Made by a program: the position numbers and the translations under genes. DNA of 64,000 nucleotides. Origin: Actinoplanes xinjiangensis. GTDB taxonomy: Bacteria > Actinomycetota > Actinomycetes > Mycobacteriales > Micromonosporaceae. Positions 1 through 9,196 of this stretch are shown piece after piece. Numbering within the stretch: position 1 is the stretch's first letter; each line of letters begins with the position of its first letter. The stretch covers positions 372,001 through 436,000 of the forward strand of contig NZ_QGGR01000005.1 of the NCBI RefSeq assembly GCF_003148685.1, written 5' to 3'. The notes beneath the pieces were generated by a model that was not told where the DNA came from, did not search any database, and saw nothing but the letters and a program-made list of their open reading frames with translations.

Positions 1-3000
1 CCGCCGTCACCGAGGCTGAGCGCGCCGACGCTGCCGACCCGCAGGGTGCTGTAGGACTCCCCGTAGAGCGTGACCGGGAAGGGCAGCGTCACCTCCGTCC
101 AGGTGTCGTAGCCGGCAGCGACCGCGGTGCCCGAGGTGAGGGCGCTGTACGTGGTCGGGGTCTCGGTGATCGTGTACCGGTCGCTGACCCGGGTGGCCGC
201 CAGGTCGAAGTCGACCGGCTCCCCGCCGACGCCGACCACGACCGGCTTGGCAGCTGATCCAGCGCAGTCGCCGGAGGCGGCGGTGACGAGCACGGTCTGG
301 GCCTTCGACGGCAGGTCCCCGAGGACGTATGTGCCGTCCGCACCGGTCGTGGCCGACTTGGCGCCGGCCGTCACGGTGGCCCCCTGCAGCGGCTGGCCGG
401 AGCAGGTCACCGTGCCGGTGATGGAGCCGGTCGCGGGCGCCTTCGCCGCGAAGTTGATGCTCAGACCGTTCTCGAGCATCTCCCGCCGGTCCAGGTACTC
501 GAAGCCGATCACACCGCCGGCGCCCTCGATGCCGACGACAGCTCCGGCACCCCGCGAGATCGGGTGATCGGCCAGGTCGGTGTAGCGGAACTCGATGGAG
601 CCGTTCTCACCGAAGACGGCCTCGAAGGTGACCCGGGCGCTGTCGTTGTCCCAGCGGTGGACGTTGCGCCATTCGACGATCCACTGCCGGTTCGGAGCCG
701 TGCCGATGGTCTGGGTGGCGATGGCGCCGGAGTCGTCGACCACCCAGTCCTCCCAGAAGGCGTACACCGCGGCGTGCGGTGCGGCCTTGTCACCCTCGGA
801 CGGGATCGGGGTCGGCTGGGCGTTGGTGGCGCCCTCCGGGCTGAAGCTGACGAACCCGTTGCTGCTGATCCACGGCTTGGTGGTGGTCTCGCCGTACAGC
901 TTGATCGGGAACGGCGCGGTGGTCTGCCAGGCCGCGTCGTCGCCGGTCCAGTCCTGGACGGTGCCGGCGGTGACGAAGTCCTGACCGGAGGTGCTGCAGT
1001 TGTAGTGCGGGTCTGCGTCGTAGTTGAGCGACAGGTCGACCTTCAGGTCGGCGCCGGCCTTGCGGACGGTCGCTGTCGCGTACTGCCCGAGGCAACGGTC
1101 GGTGGCCGGGGCGGCCCGCAGGACGTACTCGCCGGGGGCGATGTCGCCGAACTGGAAGCTGCCGTCGGCTCCGGTGGTCACGGTCAGGCCGAGCGGTTCC
1201 AAGGTGACCGGGGTCGAGGCGATCGGCTCGGTGGTGACCGCCTCGGTGAGCACGCCGTTGATCACACCGTTCGGCGCGGGCGTGTAGGTCATCGAGCTGT
1301 TCGGGGTGAGCAGCCCGTCGGTCATCGAGTGCAGCTGCGACACCTCGGCCGAGTCGGTCTCCATGCCGAGCCGGGCCTCGCTGCCCTTCTGCAGGTCGCT
1401 GGTCATCGCGCCGTAGTGGTAAACGGCCCGGCCGTCCTCGTGCAGGATCACCTCGAACGTGGAGCGCTCCGTGGTGCCGGCGAACAGGGCGTTGCGCCAT
1501 TCGATGGCGAACGACCGGTTCGGTGCGGTGCCCATGGCCTGGGTACGGACGCTGGCCGAGTCATCGATGATGAAGTCGTTCTCGAACACGTCGAGGTATC
1601 CGCCGCCGACGCCGATCCAGCCGTCGGTGTGGATCCGGACGGTGTCGTCGTTGACGCCGTAGAACTTCATCTCGAACGGCAGGGTGACGTCGAGGGTCTC
1701 GCGCTGGCCGGTCAGCGGCAGCACCGTGCCGGCGGCGACGTAGCCGGACGCGCCGATCGTGCAGGCGTAGCCCATCAGGCCGTAGTTTGGGCTGAGCCGC
1801 AGGTCTCGGGTGGTGTCGGCGGTCACGTCGACGACGGTCTCGGCCTTGGTGCCGCAGAGGCCGGTCTGCTTGGTGGTGACGGTGTAGCTGTCGTCGGCCA
1901 GGCCGGGGAAGGCGTAGGTGCCGTCCGCAGCGGTGGTGGCCGTCATCCCGCTCGGGTCGAGGGCAACCGTGGCTCCCGCGACCGCGGCTCCGGTTGCGCC
2001 GGTCAGTTTGCCCGTCAGGTTGTGCGTCTGGAGGGGCTCGGCGTTCGGGTTCGTGAACACGACCGCCTTGTTGTTGCCCAGTACGGCTTCCTTGTCGGAG
2101 TACGTGAACCCGTCCTCGCCGGTCGGGTCCTCGATGCCGACGATCGCGTTGGCCCCCTGCTCAGCCGCGTTGTCGAGGCCGGAGTAGTTGGTGGTGATCG
2201 TGCCGTCGAGGCCGAGCGTCACCGAGAAGCTGAGACGCTGGGCGGTGTTGCCCTTGCGGTACACGTTGTTCCACTCGATCAGCACCTGCTGTCCGGCACC
2301 GGTGCCGTTGACCGCGGTGCGGACGTTGGCCGACGAGTCGACCACGAGGTCGTCCCAGTACGCGGCGATCACACCGTTCGGCTCGACGACGTCGCCCAGG
2401 CCACCGCTGCCGGTGTACGGGTGCGAGACACATTCGCCCTCGAAGAAGATCATTCCGTTGGTGTCGACGCAGATGCTCGAGTACGCGCCGCCGTAGAAGG
2501 GGAACGCGAACGGCAGGTTGATCGTGGAGGCCGCGTCGTCTCCGGTCAACGGCAGCACTGTCGTTCCGGTCGCGTATGTCGTGGTGCGTTCCTGGCACAG
2601 GTGACCGGCTGCACTGCCTCTGCCGAATACCCGGAGGGCCTGCGTCGCGGGAACCTTTCCGACCAGGACGGACGAGCTTCCGGCGAAACCGCACCGGCCC
2701 TGGTACTCCGCCCGGGCCAGGTAGGTGTCGAACGGCAGTTGCTGGAATCCGTACATTCCGTAGTCGTCGCTCGTGGTGGCGTAGTCACCCGGCCTAAGAG
2801 TGACCTTGGCGCCCGGCAGTGGCAGCCCGCCCTCATCGGTGACGGGCCCGCTCAAGCTTCCGGCCGGAGCGACCACCGTGAAGCTGAGCTTGGTCTTCGG
2901 GCCGGCCCCCTGCCCGCCCTCGGATACGGCGAAGAACTGGCGTTCACTCGTGGTAGCGCCGACGCTGACGTCGAAGGTCGCTGAGCCGCCGGCCGCAGCT

Positions 3001-6000
3001 GGGGTGACCGAGCTGCCGAGGGTGTCGGCGTCGAGGCTGTAGCGGAACCTGGTGACGTTGGTGTCGCCCTTGGCGTCGAGAGTCACCCGCAACGTGCCGT
3101 TCGGGGCAAGCTCGGAGCCGTTCGGGAACGTGACCACGGGCTGCAGCGGCTGCGCCTGCTCGGCGATCTCCGTACTGTTCGTGACCTTGTTGTAGAGCTT
3201 CACGTCGTCGACGAGACCGTTGTAGTAGCCGCCCTCGGCGCCGTTCCACTTGCCCTTACCGATGATGACCGGTCCGGTGGCGTTGAAGCCGCCCCCGGCG
3301 GGCAGCACCGAGGTCGAGGTCGCCGTCTGCGCTACACCGTTGACGTAGAGCGTCAGCTTTCTCGTCGTCGCGTCGTAGACACCAGCGAGGTGGGTCCACT
3401 TGCCGGGGACTAGCGCGGCGTTCGAATCCATCCAATAGGTTGCCGTGTTATCGCCGTCGGTGTTGGCCATGGCGAAGCGGAACTTGTTGGCGGTGGCCGT
3501 CTGAACGCTGCCCAGCGTGAAGGCAGAGGTACGGCTGCCGTTGGCGGAGACCGCAGTGTACTGACCGGTGCCGGTCGTGGCGGCGAGCCGGACTCGCGCG
3601 GTGACGGTGAAGCTCGCATCGGTACGGACCGTGACCGTTGCTCCGGTGCTGACATTCGTGTAAGAGACGGGTCCGGCGGTCGTGACGGTCTTGCCGGAGC
3701 GGCCGTCGAAGGTGAGCGCCTTGCCCGTGTCCCCACGCCCTGCGACAAGGCTCGTGCCGGTCATCGTCAGGGAGTTGTTGTGCCCGGTGATGTCAGGAGC
3801 CGAGGAGGCGGTCGCCTCGTCGAAGTTCCACGCCCCGGTGGCGCCGGAGTTCAAAACGGTGAACTGGTAGGCGACCTCACCGGACGGGTTGCCGGCGCGA
3901 TCCTTGGCCCAGACTCGCAGCCGCTTCTGACCATCGGTGGTCGGCGTCAGCGTGATTGATCCGGTGAAGTCGGTGGCGTTGACCGGCACGCTCTGCGCGG
4001 CCTGGCTGACACCGCCGTCGAGCGTCCAGTAGTACGCGGCGATGTCCTGCTTACGTTTGAGAGCGTCCGCCTCCGAAAGACCGGGCAGCACCGGTGCCGC
4101 GATCTTGAAGGTGCCCGGGAAGCCGACCCCGCCGCTCGGCTGCGTCGCGGAGTATTGGTCGGAGGACAGGCCGCCGGGCGCCGGTGGCCTGACGGTGTCG
4201 ACGGTGAACTCACACGTCTTCTCCGACCACGTCTTCATCTGGGACTTGTCGTACTGCGCCACCAAGTCGTCCTCGGTCTGTGCCCGCCACGCATAGGTGG
4301 CGCCCTCGGCGAGTTTCGGCAGGGTGGCCGTATTGTCGGCGTTGTTGGCGTTCCTCGCCCACACGTACTGGTTGGTGTTGATCGAGCCCGGCAGCTGCCA
4401 CCAGTAGAACCTTGTGACCATGGGGTTCCTGTCCGGGTCCGACTGATAGCCGGAGACGGTCACGTCCTCCAGCTTCGCCACGTACGGACGGTTCGGGCCG
4501 GTCACGCACGCTTTGTTACCGTCGGTCATCTGCTTCGTCAGGGCGAGTGGCGCCTGGTTGAAGGTGACGGACAAGCGCGCAGTCGACGGCTTGTAGCGCT
4601 TCCACTGGTTCTTGGTCGACTCGTCGAGTGCTTTCATGCCGAGCGTCACGGTGGTCTCAGCGTCGGTGACCATGCTGGTCACATTGAACTCGATGTCCCC
4701 TACACCCTTGCAGCCGTGTACGGCGCCGTACTTACGGTTGCCAAGGACGGTGGCGGACCGGCTGGAGAGTTTCGGCTGGTTCTTCCAGGTCGTTGCCGAC
4801 GAGATACCGCTGGTGGTCTCCCACACCTTCGCGTTGGTTGCGGGGCTACAGGTCCACGACCACCGCTGCTGGATGTAGAACTCCGCGGCGAGCACCGCGC
4901 CCTTGACCTGGGTGGTGTCCAGCCGGAAGAACGACCGGATGATGTGGTCCGCGCAGCCGGTGCAGTCCTCGGTCCGGCCGACGCCGGCGGCACCGGTGAT
5001 CTCGCCGTTGGTCAGGGCGGTCGTGTTCTTCCAGAACGACTTCGTGGGGTACTTGCTCCACACCGAGGTCCAGGCTCCCCCGGACAGCCAACCGGTCACC
5101 TCCGGGTCGATGTAGACGGGGAACTCGGTGCGCGGGTCCGACAGCATCGCCTTGTCCGGCGTCAGAGTCACCGCGTCCTTCCCGAGCTCCAGCGGCATGA
5201 CCGCCCGCCGAGAGCGCTCGTCGGAGGTGTCGTCGACTGCCTTGGCCGGCGCCTGCGACTTCGTCGCGACCGCCTGAGACTCAACCGACTCGGAGGAGTC
5301 CCACATCAGCGGCGCGGGCGCGGAGAACACCTCGTTGCCCGCGGCGTCGTGACCGCGGAGGCCGCCGGACGAGTTCTTGCGTACGGTGACGCCTTTGGTC
5401 TTCAGACCGAACTTCAGCCGCTTGAGCTTCGAGTTCTGCGCCGCCTTGCGGTTCTTGACGACCAGCACCTCGGAGAACCCGGTCGCCGACGCGGTCACTT
5501 GGAGGTCCACGTCGCGGAGCACGTTCGGGTAAATGGCGGTGTCGCCCTTGAGGACCGGCTTCGGCAGCTTCGACGGCCAGGTCAGGGTGATCTCTTTGCC
5601 GTCCTTGACCAGTCGGCCCACCAGCGTGTTACCACCGTTGGAGAACGTCATCGGCAGGACGGCCGCCCTCGGCACCACACCCGTTGACGTCCGCTTCAGG
5701 GTCGTATCCACCGGCACCCAGCGGCTGCCCTGGCGCACCCGCTGGGGCTCGACGCTCTGCTCCAGCGTCCGGGTTCCATCCGCGTTCGCGAAAACCTGCG
5801 AGTACTCGGTGCGCTCGGAGAGGATCTCGACCGGCCGGTCACAGGCCTCGGCCATCCGCTGTGCGGCGGGGTCGGTGGACTGCTCCAGCACACAGGTCGG
5901 CGGCGCGGTCGATGGTGCCGCGAGCGCCGGCTCCGGCAGCCCTGCGACGGACAGCACGGTGGCCGCCACTGCCGCAGAACAGAGCACGGCCAAATGCCGT

Positions 6001-6026
6001 GTCAACCGATTTTGGACAGCAAGCAT
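1..6026 (-). CDS. Giant secreted multidomain repeat protein (DNRLRE, LamG, carboxypeptidase-regulatory-like modules), 3' end outside window
   Basis: An uninterrupted reading frame of more than 2,000 codons runs leftward off the window. The ATG at 6026 has GGGGGA upstream, and residues 1-37 form a signal peptide ending near PALAAPS, so the product is exported. A DNRLRE-like stalk lies at about 300-490, a fibronectin-III-like segment at about 510-590 and a LamG jellyroll fold at about 730-950. From about residue 1058 a unit of roughly 250-280 residues repeats. Each unit is a carboxypeptidase-regulatory-like beta-sandwich (starts near 1058, 1338, 1588 and 1866) followed by a nidogen-like module with LPF.F.FYG and an IEWRN-type strand. 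No catalytic motif is visible. I infer an adhesive or glycan-binding surface protein. The gene points away from the polysaccharide locus and may not belong to it. C-terminal anchoring signals cannot be seen. Confidence 0.85.
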   Translation of the reverse strand, partial: MLAVQNRLTRHLAVLCSAAVAATVLSVAGLPEPALAAPSTAPPTCVLEQSTDPAAQRMAEACDRPVEILSERTEYSQVFANADGTRTLEQSVEPQRVRQGSRWVPVDTTLKRTSTGVVPRAAVLPMTFSNGGNTLVGRLVKDGKEITLTWPSKLPKPVLKGDTAIYPNVLRDVDLQVTASATGFSEVLVVKNRKAAQNSKLKRLKFGLKTKGVTVRKNSSGGLRGHDAAGNEVFSAPAPLMWDSSESVESQAVATKSQAPAKAVDDTSDERSRRAVMPLELGKDAVTLTPDKAMLSDPRTEFPVYIDPEVTGWLSGGAWTSVWSKYPTKSFWKNTTALTNGEITGAAGVGRTEDCTGCADHIIRSFFRLDTTQVKGAVLAAEFYIQQRWSWTCSPATNAKVWETTSGISSATTWKNQPKLSSRSATVLGNRKYGAVHGCKGVGDIEFNVTSMVTDAETTVTLGMKALDESTKNQWKRYKPSTARLSVTFNQAPLALTKQMTDGNKACVTGPNRPYVAKLEDVTVSGYQSDPDRNPMVTRFYWWQLPGSINTNQYVWARNANNADNTATLPKLAEGATYAWRAQTEDDLVAQYDKSQMKTWSEKTCEFTVDTVRPPAPGGLSSDQYSATQPSGGVGFPGTFKIAAPVLPGLSEADALKRKQDIAAYYWTLDGGVSQAAQSVPVNATDFTGSITLTPTTDGQKRLRVWAKDRAGNPSGEVAYQFTVLNSGATGAWNFDEATASSAPDITGHNNSLTMTGTSLVAGRGDTGKALTFDGRSGKTVTTAGPVSYTNVSTGATVTVRTDASFTVTARVRLAATTGTGQYTAVSANGSRTSAFTLGSVQTATANKFRFAMANTDGDNTATYWMDSNAALVPGKWTHLAGVYDATTRKLTLYVNGVAQTATSTSVLPAGGGFNATGPVIIGKGKWNGAEGGYYNGLVDDVKLYNKVTNSTEIAEQAQPLQPVVTFPNGSELAPNGTLRVTLDAKGDTNVTRFRYSLDADTLGSSVTPAAAGGSATFDVSVGATTSERQFFAVSEGGQGAGPKTKLSFTVVAPAGSLSGPVTDEGGLPLPGAKVTLRPGDYATTSDDYGMYGFQQLPFDTYLARAEYQGRCGFAGSSSVLVGKVPATQALRVFGRGSAAGHLCQERTTTYATGTTVLPLTGDDAASTINLPFAFPFYGGAYSSICVDTNGMIFFEGECVSHPYTGSGGLGDVVEPNGVIAAYWDDLVVDSSANVRTAVNGTGAGQQVLIEWNNVYRKGNTAQRLSFSVTLGLDGTITTNYSGLDNAAEQGANAIVGIEDPTGEDGFTYSDKEAVLGNNKAVVFTNPNAEPLQTHNLTGKLTGATGAAVAGATVALDPSGMTATTAADGTYAFPGLADDSYTVTTKQTGLCGTKAETVVDVTADTTRDLRLSPNYGLMGYACTIGASGYVAAGTVLPLTGQRETLDVTLPFEMKFYGVNDDTVRIHTDGWIGVGGGYLDVFENDFIIDDSASVRTQAMGTAPNRSFAIEWRNALFAGTTERSTFEVILHEDGRAVYHYGAMTSDLQKGSEARLGMETDSAEVSQLHSMTDGLLTPNSSMTYTPAPNGVINGVLTEAVTTEPIASTPVTLEPLGLTVTTGADGSFQFGDIAPGEYVLRAAPATDRCLGQYATATVRKAGADLKVDLSLNYDADPHYNCSTSGQDFVTAGTVQDWTGDDAAWQTTAPFPIKLYGETTTKPWISSNGFVSFSPEGATNAQPTPIPSEGDKAAPHAAVYAFWEDWVVDDSGAIATQTIGTAPNRQWIVEWRNVHRWDNDSARVTFEAVFGENGSIEFRYTDLADHPISRGAGAVVGIEGAGGVIGFEYLDRREMLENGLSINFAAKAPATGSITGTVTCSGQPLQGATVTAGAKSATTGADGTYVLGDLPSKAQTVLVTAASGDCAGSAAKPVVVGVGGEPVDFDLAATRVSDRYTITETPTTYSALTSGTAVAAGYDTWTEVTLPFPVTLYGESYSTLRVGSVGALSLGDG

Positions 6027-6276
6027 TGCCGTTCCCCCGTACGCAGGCCTCGCAGAATCGGCTCATCTAAACAGGCAAGATCACCGATGTAAAGGCCCAT
6101 GGTTACGCAACCGATTCGAAACACTCCGGAGCGTGACCGGCGCGGGCCGGGCTCACCACGAGGAAGTGAACACGAGCAGGCAAGGCCATCGCGTACGTCC
6201 GGCGGTCGCGCGGCCGGCCTGGCTCAAGGCGTGCATCGCGATGCGGGGAACAGCACTCTACGTAGGGCGTACAAAA

Positions 6277-6867
6277 TCAACGCTCGGTGAGGATGCCCTC
6301 CGCCTCGACGTATTCGGCGGCCGTCTCGGGGCAGACCCACAGGTTGCCGTCCTTGGCGACCAACGGGCGACCGGCCCGGCCGACCCAGCCGACCCGACGG
6401 GCCGGAACGCCGACGACCAGGGCGAAGTCCGGGACGTCCTTGGTGACGACCGCACCGGCGGCGACCAGCGCCCACCGGCCGACGGTGACCGGCGCGACGC
6501 AGACCGCACGGGCGCCGATCGCGGCGCCGTCACCGATCGTGACGCCGACGGCGGTCCAGTCGTCGCCGGTCTTGAGGCGGCCGTCGGGGGTCACCGCCCG
6601 CGGGTACTCGTCGTTGGTGAGGACCGCGGCCGGGCCGACGAAGACGCCGTCGCCGAGGCGGGCCGGTTCGTAGACGAGCGCGTGGTTCTGGAGCTTCACG
6701 TTGTCGCCGATGACCACGCCGGGGCCGACGTAGGCGCCGCGGCCGACGTTGCAGTCGGTGCCGAGCGTGGCGTTCTCCCGGATCTGGGCGAGGTGCCAGA
6801 TCCGCGTGCCGGCGCCGATCGAGGCCCGCTCGTCCACATCGGCGGTCGGAGCGACATTGACGGTCAT
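6277..6867 (-). CDS. Left-handed beta-helix sugar N-acetyltransferase, WbpD/WlbB-like
   Basis: A 196-residue protein of hexapeptide repeats (IGAGTRIWHLAQIRENATLG and similar turns), with a length typical of WbpD/WlbB enzymes. Those enzymes acetylate the 3-amino group of UDP-2-acetamido-3-amino-2,3-dideoxy-glucuronate from acetyl-CoA in the cytoplasm. The GVPAR turn near the end of the helix is the usual CoA-side motif. The ATG has GGAAGG seven bases upstream. It is divergent from a WbpB-like dehydrogenase at 7161, with an epimerase and a DegT aminotransferase behind that, which is the gene set expected for this amino-uronate pathway. The exact sugar substrate is inferred from context. Confidence 0.85.
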   Translation of the reverse strand: MTVNVAPTADVDERASIGAGTRIWHLAQIRENATLGTDCNVGRGAYVGPGVVIGDNVKLQNHALVYEPARLGDGVFVGPAAVLTNDEYPRAVTPDGRLKTGDDWTAVGVTIGDGAAIGARAVCVAPVTVGRWALVAAGAVVTKDVPDFALVVGVPARRVGWVGRAGRPLVAKDGNLWVCPETAAEYVEAEGILTER

Positions 6868-7160
6868 GGGGAGCCTTCCGGAAGATCAGCCAGAACCGGG
6901 CACAGGCTAGCTGCTCAGACTCCGAACCGATGTCAGCAAGACGACGATCCGCCGCCGTTCTGACCGTTGGGCTGCGTGCTCGCTGACCGACAGGCGTACC
7001 CCGAATGGCCGAAGGGACGCGATGACCCCCAGCTCCGCCGGAATTCCCCTCGCCGACTGGCGCTCGGCTGCGGCGGATCGATAGCTTTCCCGACGGACTG
7101 CGTCGGCACCGTCCGTCCACTCTGCGCGGACGCGTTCCCGCCCAATCTCCGACGAAACGG

Positions 7161-8231
7161 ATGCTCGTGACTTCTCCGCTCCCCGCTCCCATCGGTGTGG
7201 CCGTCATCGGCGCCGGTTACTGGGGCCCCAACCTCGTCCGCAACTTCCAGAGCAGCCCGAACTTCCGGCTGCGCTGGCTGTGTGACCTCGACGTCGAGCG
7301 GGCCCGGCGGGTCCTCGGCGGCTACTCGACGGTGCAGGTGTCGGCCGACCTCGACGAGGTCCTCGCCGATCCGTCGGTGGACGCCGTGGCGATCGCCACC
7401 CCGGCCGGCACGCACCTGCCGGTCGCGATGGCCGCGCTGCGCGCCGGAAAGCACGTGCTGGTCGAGAAGCCCCTCGCGGCCACCCACGAGGAGGGTCTCC
7501 AGCTGGTCGAGGAGGCCGACAGGCGCGGCCTGACGCTGATGTGCGACCACACCTACTGCTACACCCCGGCGGTGCTGCGGATCCGCGATCTGCTCGCCGC
7601 CGGCGAGCTGGGCGAGCTGCACTTCCTGGATTCGGTACGGATCAACCTGGGCCTGGTCCAGCGGGACATCGACGTGATCTGGGACCTGGCGCCGCACGAC
7701 CTGTCGATCCTCGACTTCGTGCTGCCGCCGTCGGTGCGCCCGGTCGCGGTCGCCGCGCACGGGGCCGACGGCATCGGTGCCGGCCGGGCCTGCGTGGCCT
7801 ATCTCACGCTGCAGCTGAACACCGGCGCGATCGCCCACATCCACGTGAACTGGCTGTCCCCGGTGAAGGTGCGCACGGCGATCTTCGGCGGGTCGAAGCG
7901 GACCCTGGTGTGGGACGACCTGAACCCGAGCCAGCGGCTGTCCATCTACGACCGCGGCGTCGACGTGGCCTCCCCGGAGGAGCTCGGCGAAGAGCAGCGG
8001 CGCGACATCCTGGTGTCGTACCGGTCCGGTGACGTGGTCTCCCCCGCGCTCACCGAACGTGAGGCGCTGCGGACCATGGTCGACGAGTACGCCCGGGCCA
8101 TCACCACCGGTACTCCGGCCCTCACCGACGGTCGATCCGGCCTTCGGGTCCTGGAGATCCTCCAGGCCGCCTCGCGTAGCCTCGCCGAGGGCGGAACCAT
8201 GATCAAGCTGAACGAAGGGCACGTGGCGTGA
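7161..8231 (+). CDS. Gfo/Idh/MocA-family sugar oxidoreductase, WbpB/WlbA-like
   Basis: A 356-residue NAD-dependent oxidoreductase. The N-terminal Rossmann motif is VIGAGYWGP and the family EKPLA motif, containing the catalytic-site lysine, lies near residue 97. The C-terminal half is the usual alpha/beta substrate domain. WbpB/WlbA homologues oxidise C3 of UDP-N-acetylglucosaminuronate to a 3-keto sugar that a DegT enzyme then aminates. The stop overlaps the next gene by 4 bases (GTGA), so translation is coupled. The ATG at 7161 has no clear Shine-Dalgarno; a GTG at 7167 is an alternative. Function is inferred from family plus neighbours. Confidence 0.85.
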   Translation: MLVTSPLPAPIGVAVIGAGYWGPNLVRNFQSSPNFRLRWLCDLDVERARRVLGGYSTVQVSADLDEVLADPSVDAVAIATPAGTHLPVAMAALRAGKHVLVEKPLAATHEEGLQLVEEADRRGLTLMCDHTYCYTPAVLRIRDLLAAGELGELHFLDSVRINLGLVQRDIDVIWDLAPHDLSILDFVLPPSVRPVAVAAHGADGIGAGRACVAYLTLQLNTGAIAHIHVNWLSPVKVRTAIFGGSKRTLVWDDLNPSQRLSIYDRGVDVASPEELGEEQRRDILVSYRSGDVVSPALTEREALRTMVDEYARAITTGTPALTDGRSGLRVLEILQAASRSLAEGGTMIKLNEGHVA

Positions 8232-9196
8232 CTGGCGTATCGATCAAGGGCAGCAAGGCCCTGGTCACCGGCGGGGCGGGCACCATCGGCTCGCACGTCG
8301 TCGACGAGCTCGTCCGGGGCGGTGCCGCGGAGATCGTCGTCCTGGACAACTTCGTCCGCGGCCGGCGCGACAACCTGGCCTGGGCGCTCGCCCAGGGCGA
8401 CAGCGTGAAGCTGGTCGAGGGCGACATCCGCGACCGGGAGCTGGTCCGCTCGCTCACCGAGGGCAAGGATCTGGTCTTCCACCTCGCGGCGATCCGCATC
8501 ACCCAGTGCGCGGAGGAGCCCCGGCTGGCCAACGAGGTGCTCGTCGACGGCACCTTCAACGTCATCGAGGCGGCCGCCGAGGCCGGTGTGAAGAAGGTCG
8601 TCGCGTCGTCGTCGGCGTCGGTCTACGGGCTGGCCGAGCAGTTCCCGACCACCGAGCGCCACCACCCGTACAACAACGACACGTTCTACGGTGCGGCCAA
8701 GGCGTTCAACGAGGCCACCCTGCGCAGTTTCAAGGCGATGAAGGACCTGGACTACGTCGCGCTGCGCTACTTCAACGTGTACGGCCCGCGGATGGACATC
8801 CACGGCCTGTACACCGAGGTGCTGATCCGCTGGATGGAGCGGATCGAGGCGGGCACTCCCCCGCTGATCCTCGGTGACGGCCTCGCCACCATGGACTTCG
8901 TGCACGTGGCCGACATCGCCCGCGCCAACATCCTGGCCGCCGAGGCGGACGTCACCGACGACGTGTTCAACATCGCCGCCAGCGAGGAGACCAGCCTCAA
9001 GGACCTGGCCGCCGCGCTCAGCGCCGTGATGAAGTCGGACCTCGTCCCGGAGCACGGCCCGGCCCGCGCGGTCAACGGCGTCACCCGGCGCCTGGCCGAC
9101 ATCTCCCGGGCGGAGCAGAAGCTCGGCTGGAAGCCGCAGCTCAGTCTGCACGCGGGCCTCGAGGGTCTCGTCGACTGGTGGCGGTCCTCCAAGTGA
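8228..9196 (+). CDS. NAD-dependent nucleotide-sugar epimerase/dehydratase (extended SDR)
   Basis: A 322-residue extended SDR. The nucleotide-binding motif TGGAGTIGSH is near residue 15, the serine-rich catalytic strand reads ASSSASVYG, and the YGAAK tyrosine/lysine pair follows. It resembles UDP-glucose/UDP-GlcNAc 4-epimerases and the dehydratases of amino-sugar clusters. The GTG start overlaps the oxidoreductase stop by 4 bases, and its own 3' end overlaps the aminotransferase, so the three genes form one operon that builds a modified nucleotide sugar. Whether it epimerises C4, C2 or C5 cannot be read from the sequence. Confidence 0.85.
   Translation: MTGVSIKGSKALVTGGAGTIGSHVVDELVRGGAAEIVVLDNFVRGRRDNLAWALAQGDSVKLVEGDIRDRELVRSLTEGKDLVFHLAAIRITQCAEEPRLANEVLVDGTFNVIEAAAEAGVKKVVASSSASVYGLAEQFPTTERHHPYNNDTFYGAAKAFNEATLRSFKAMKDLDYVALRYFNVYGPRMDIHGLYTEVLIRWMERIEAGTPPLILGDGLATMDFVHVADIARANILAAEADVTDDVFNIAASEETSLKDLAAALSAVMKSDLVPEHGPARAVNGVTRRLADISRAEQKLGWKPQLSLHAGLEGLVDWWRSSK

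Noticed and set aside
564..2984. An 806-codon open frame on the plus strand opposite the giant secreted protein
   Set aside because: It is a high-GC antisense shadow: the minus-strand frame has a signal peptide, ribosome site and recognisable domains, while this frame gives Gly/Val/Arg-rich text without any domain.
6933..8222. A 429-codon open frame on the minus strand over the Gfo/Idh gene
   Set aside because: The plus-strand product has intact Rossmann and EKP motifs and coupled translation; the antisense product is low-complexity.
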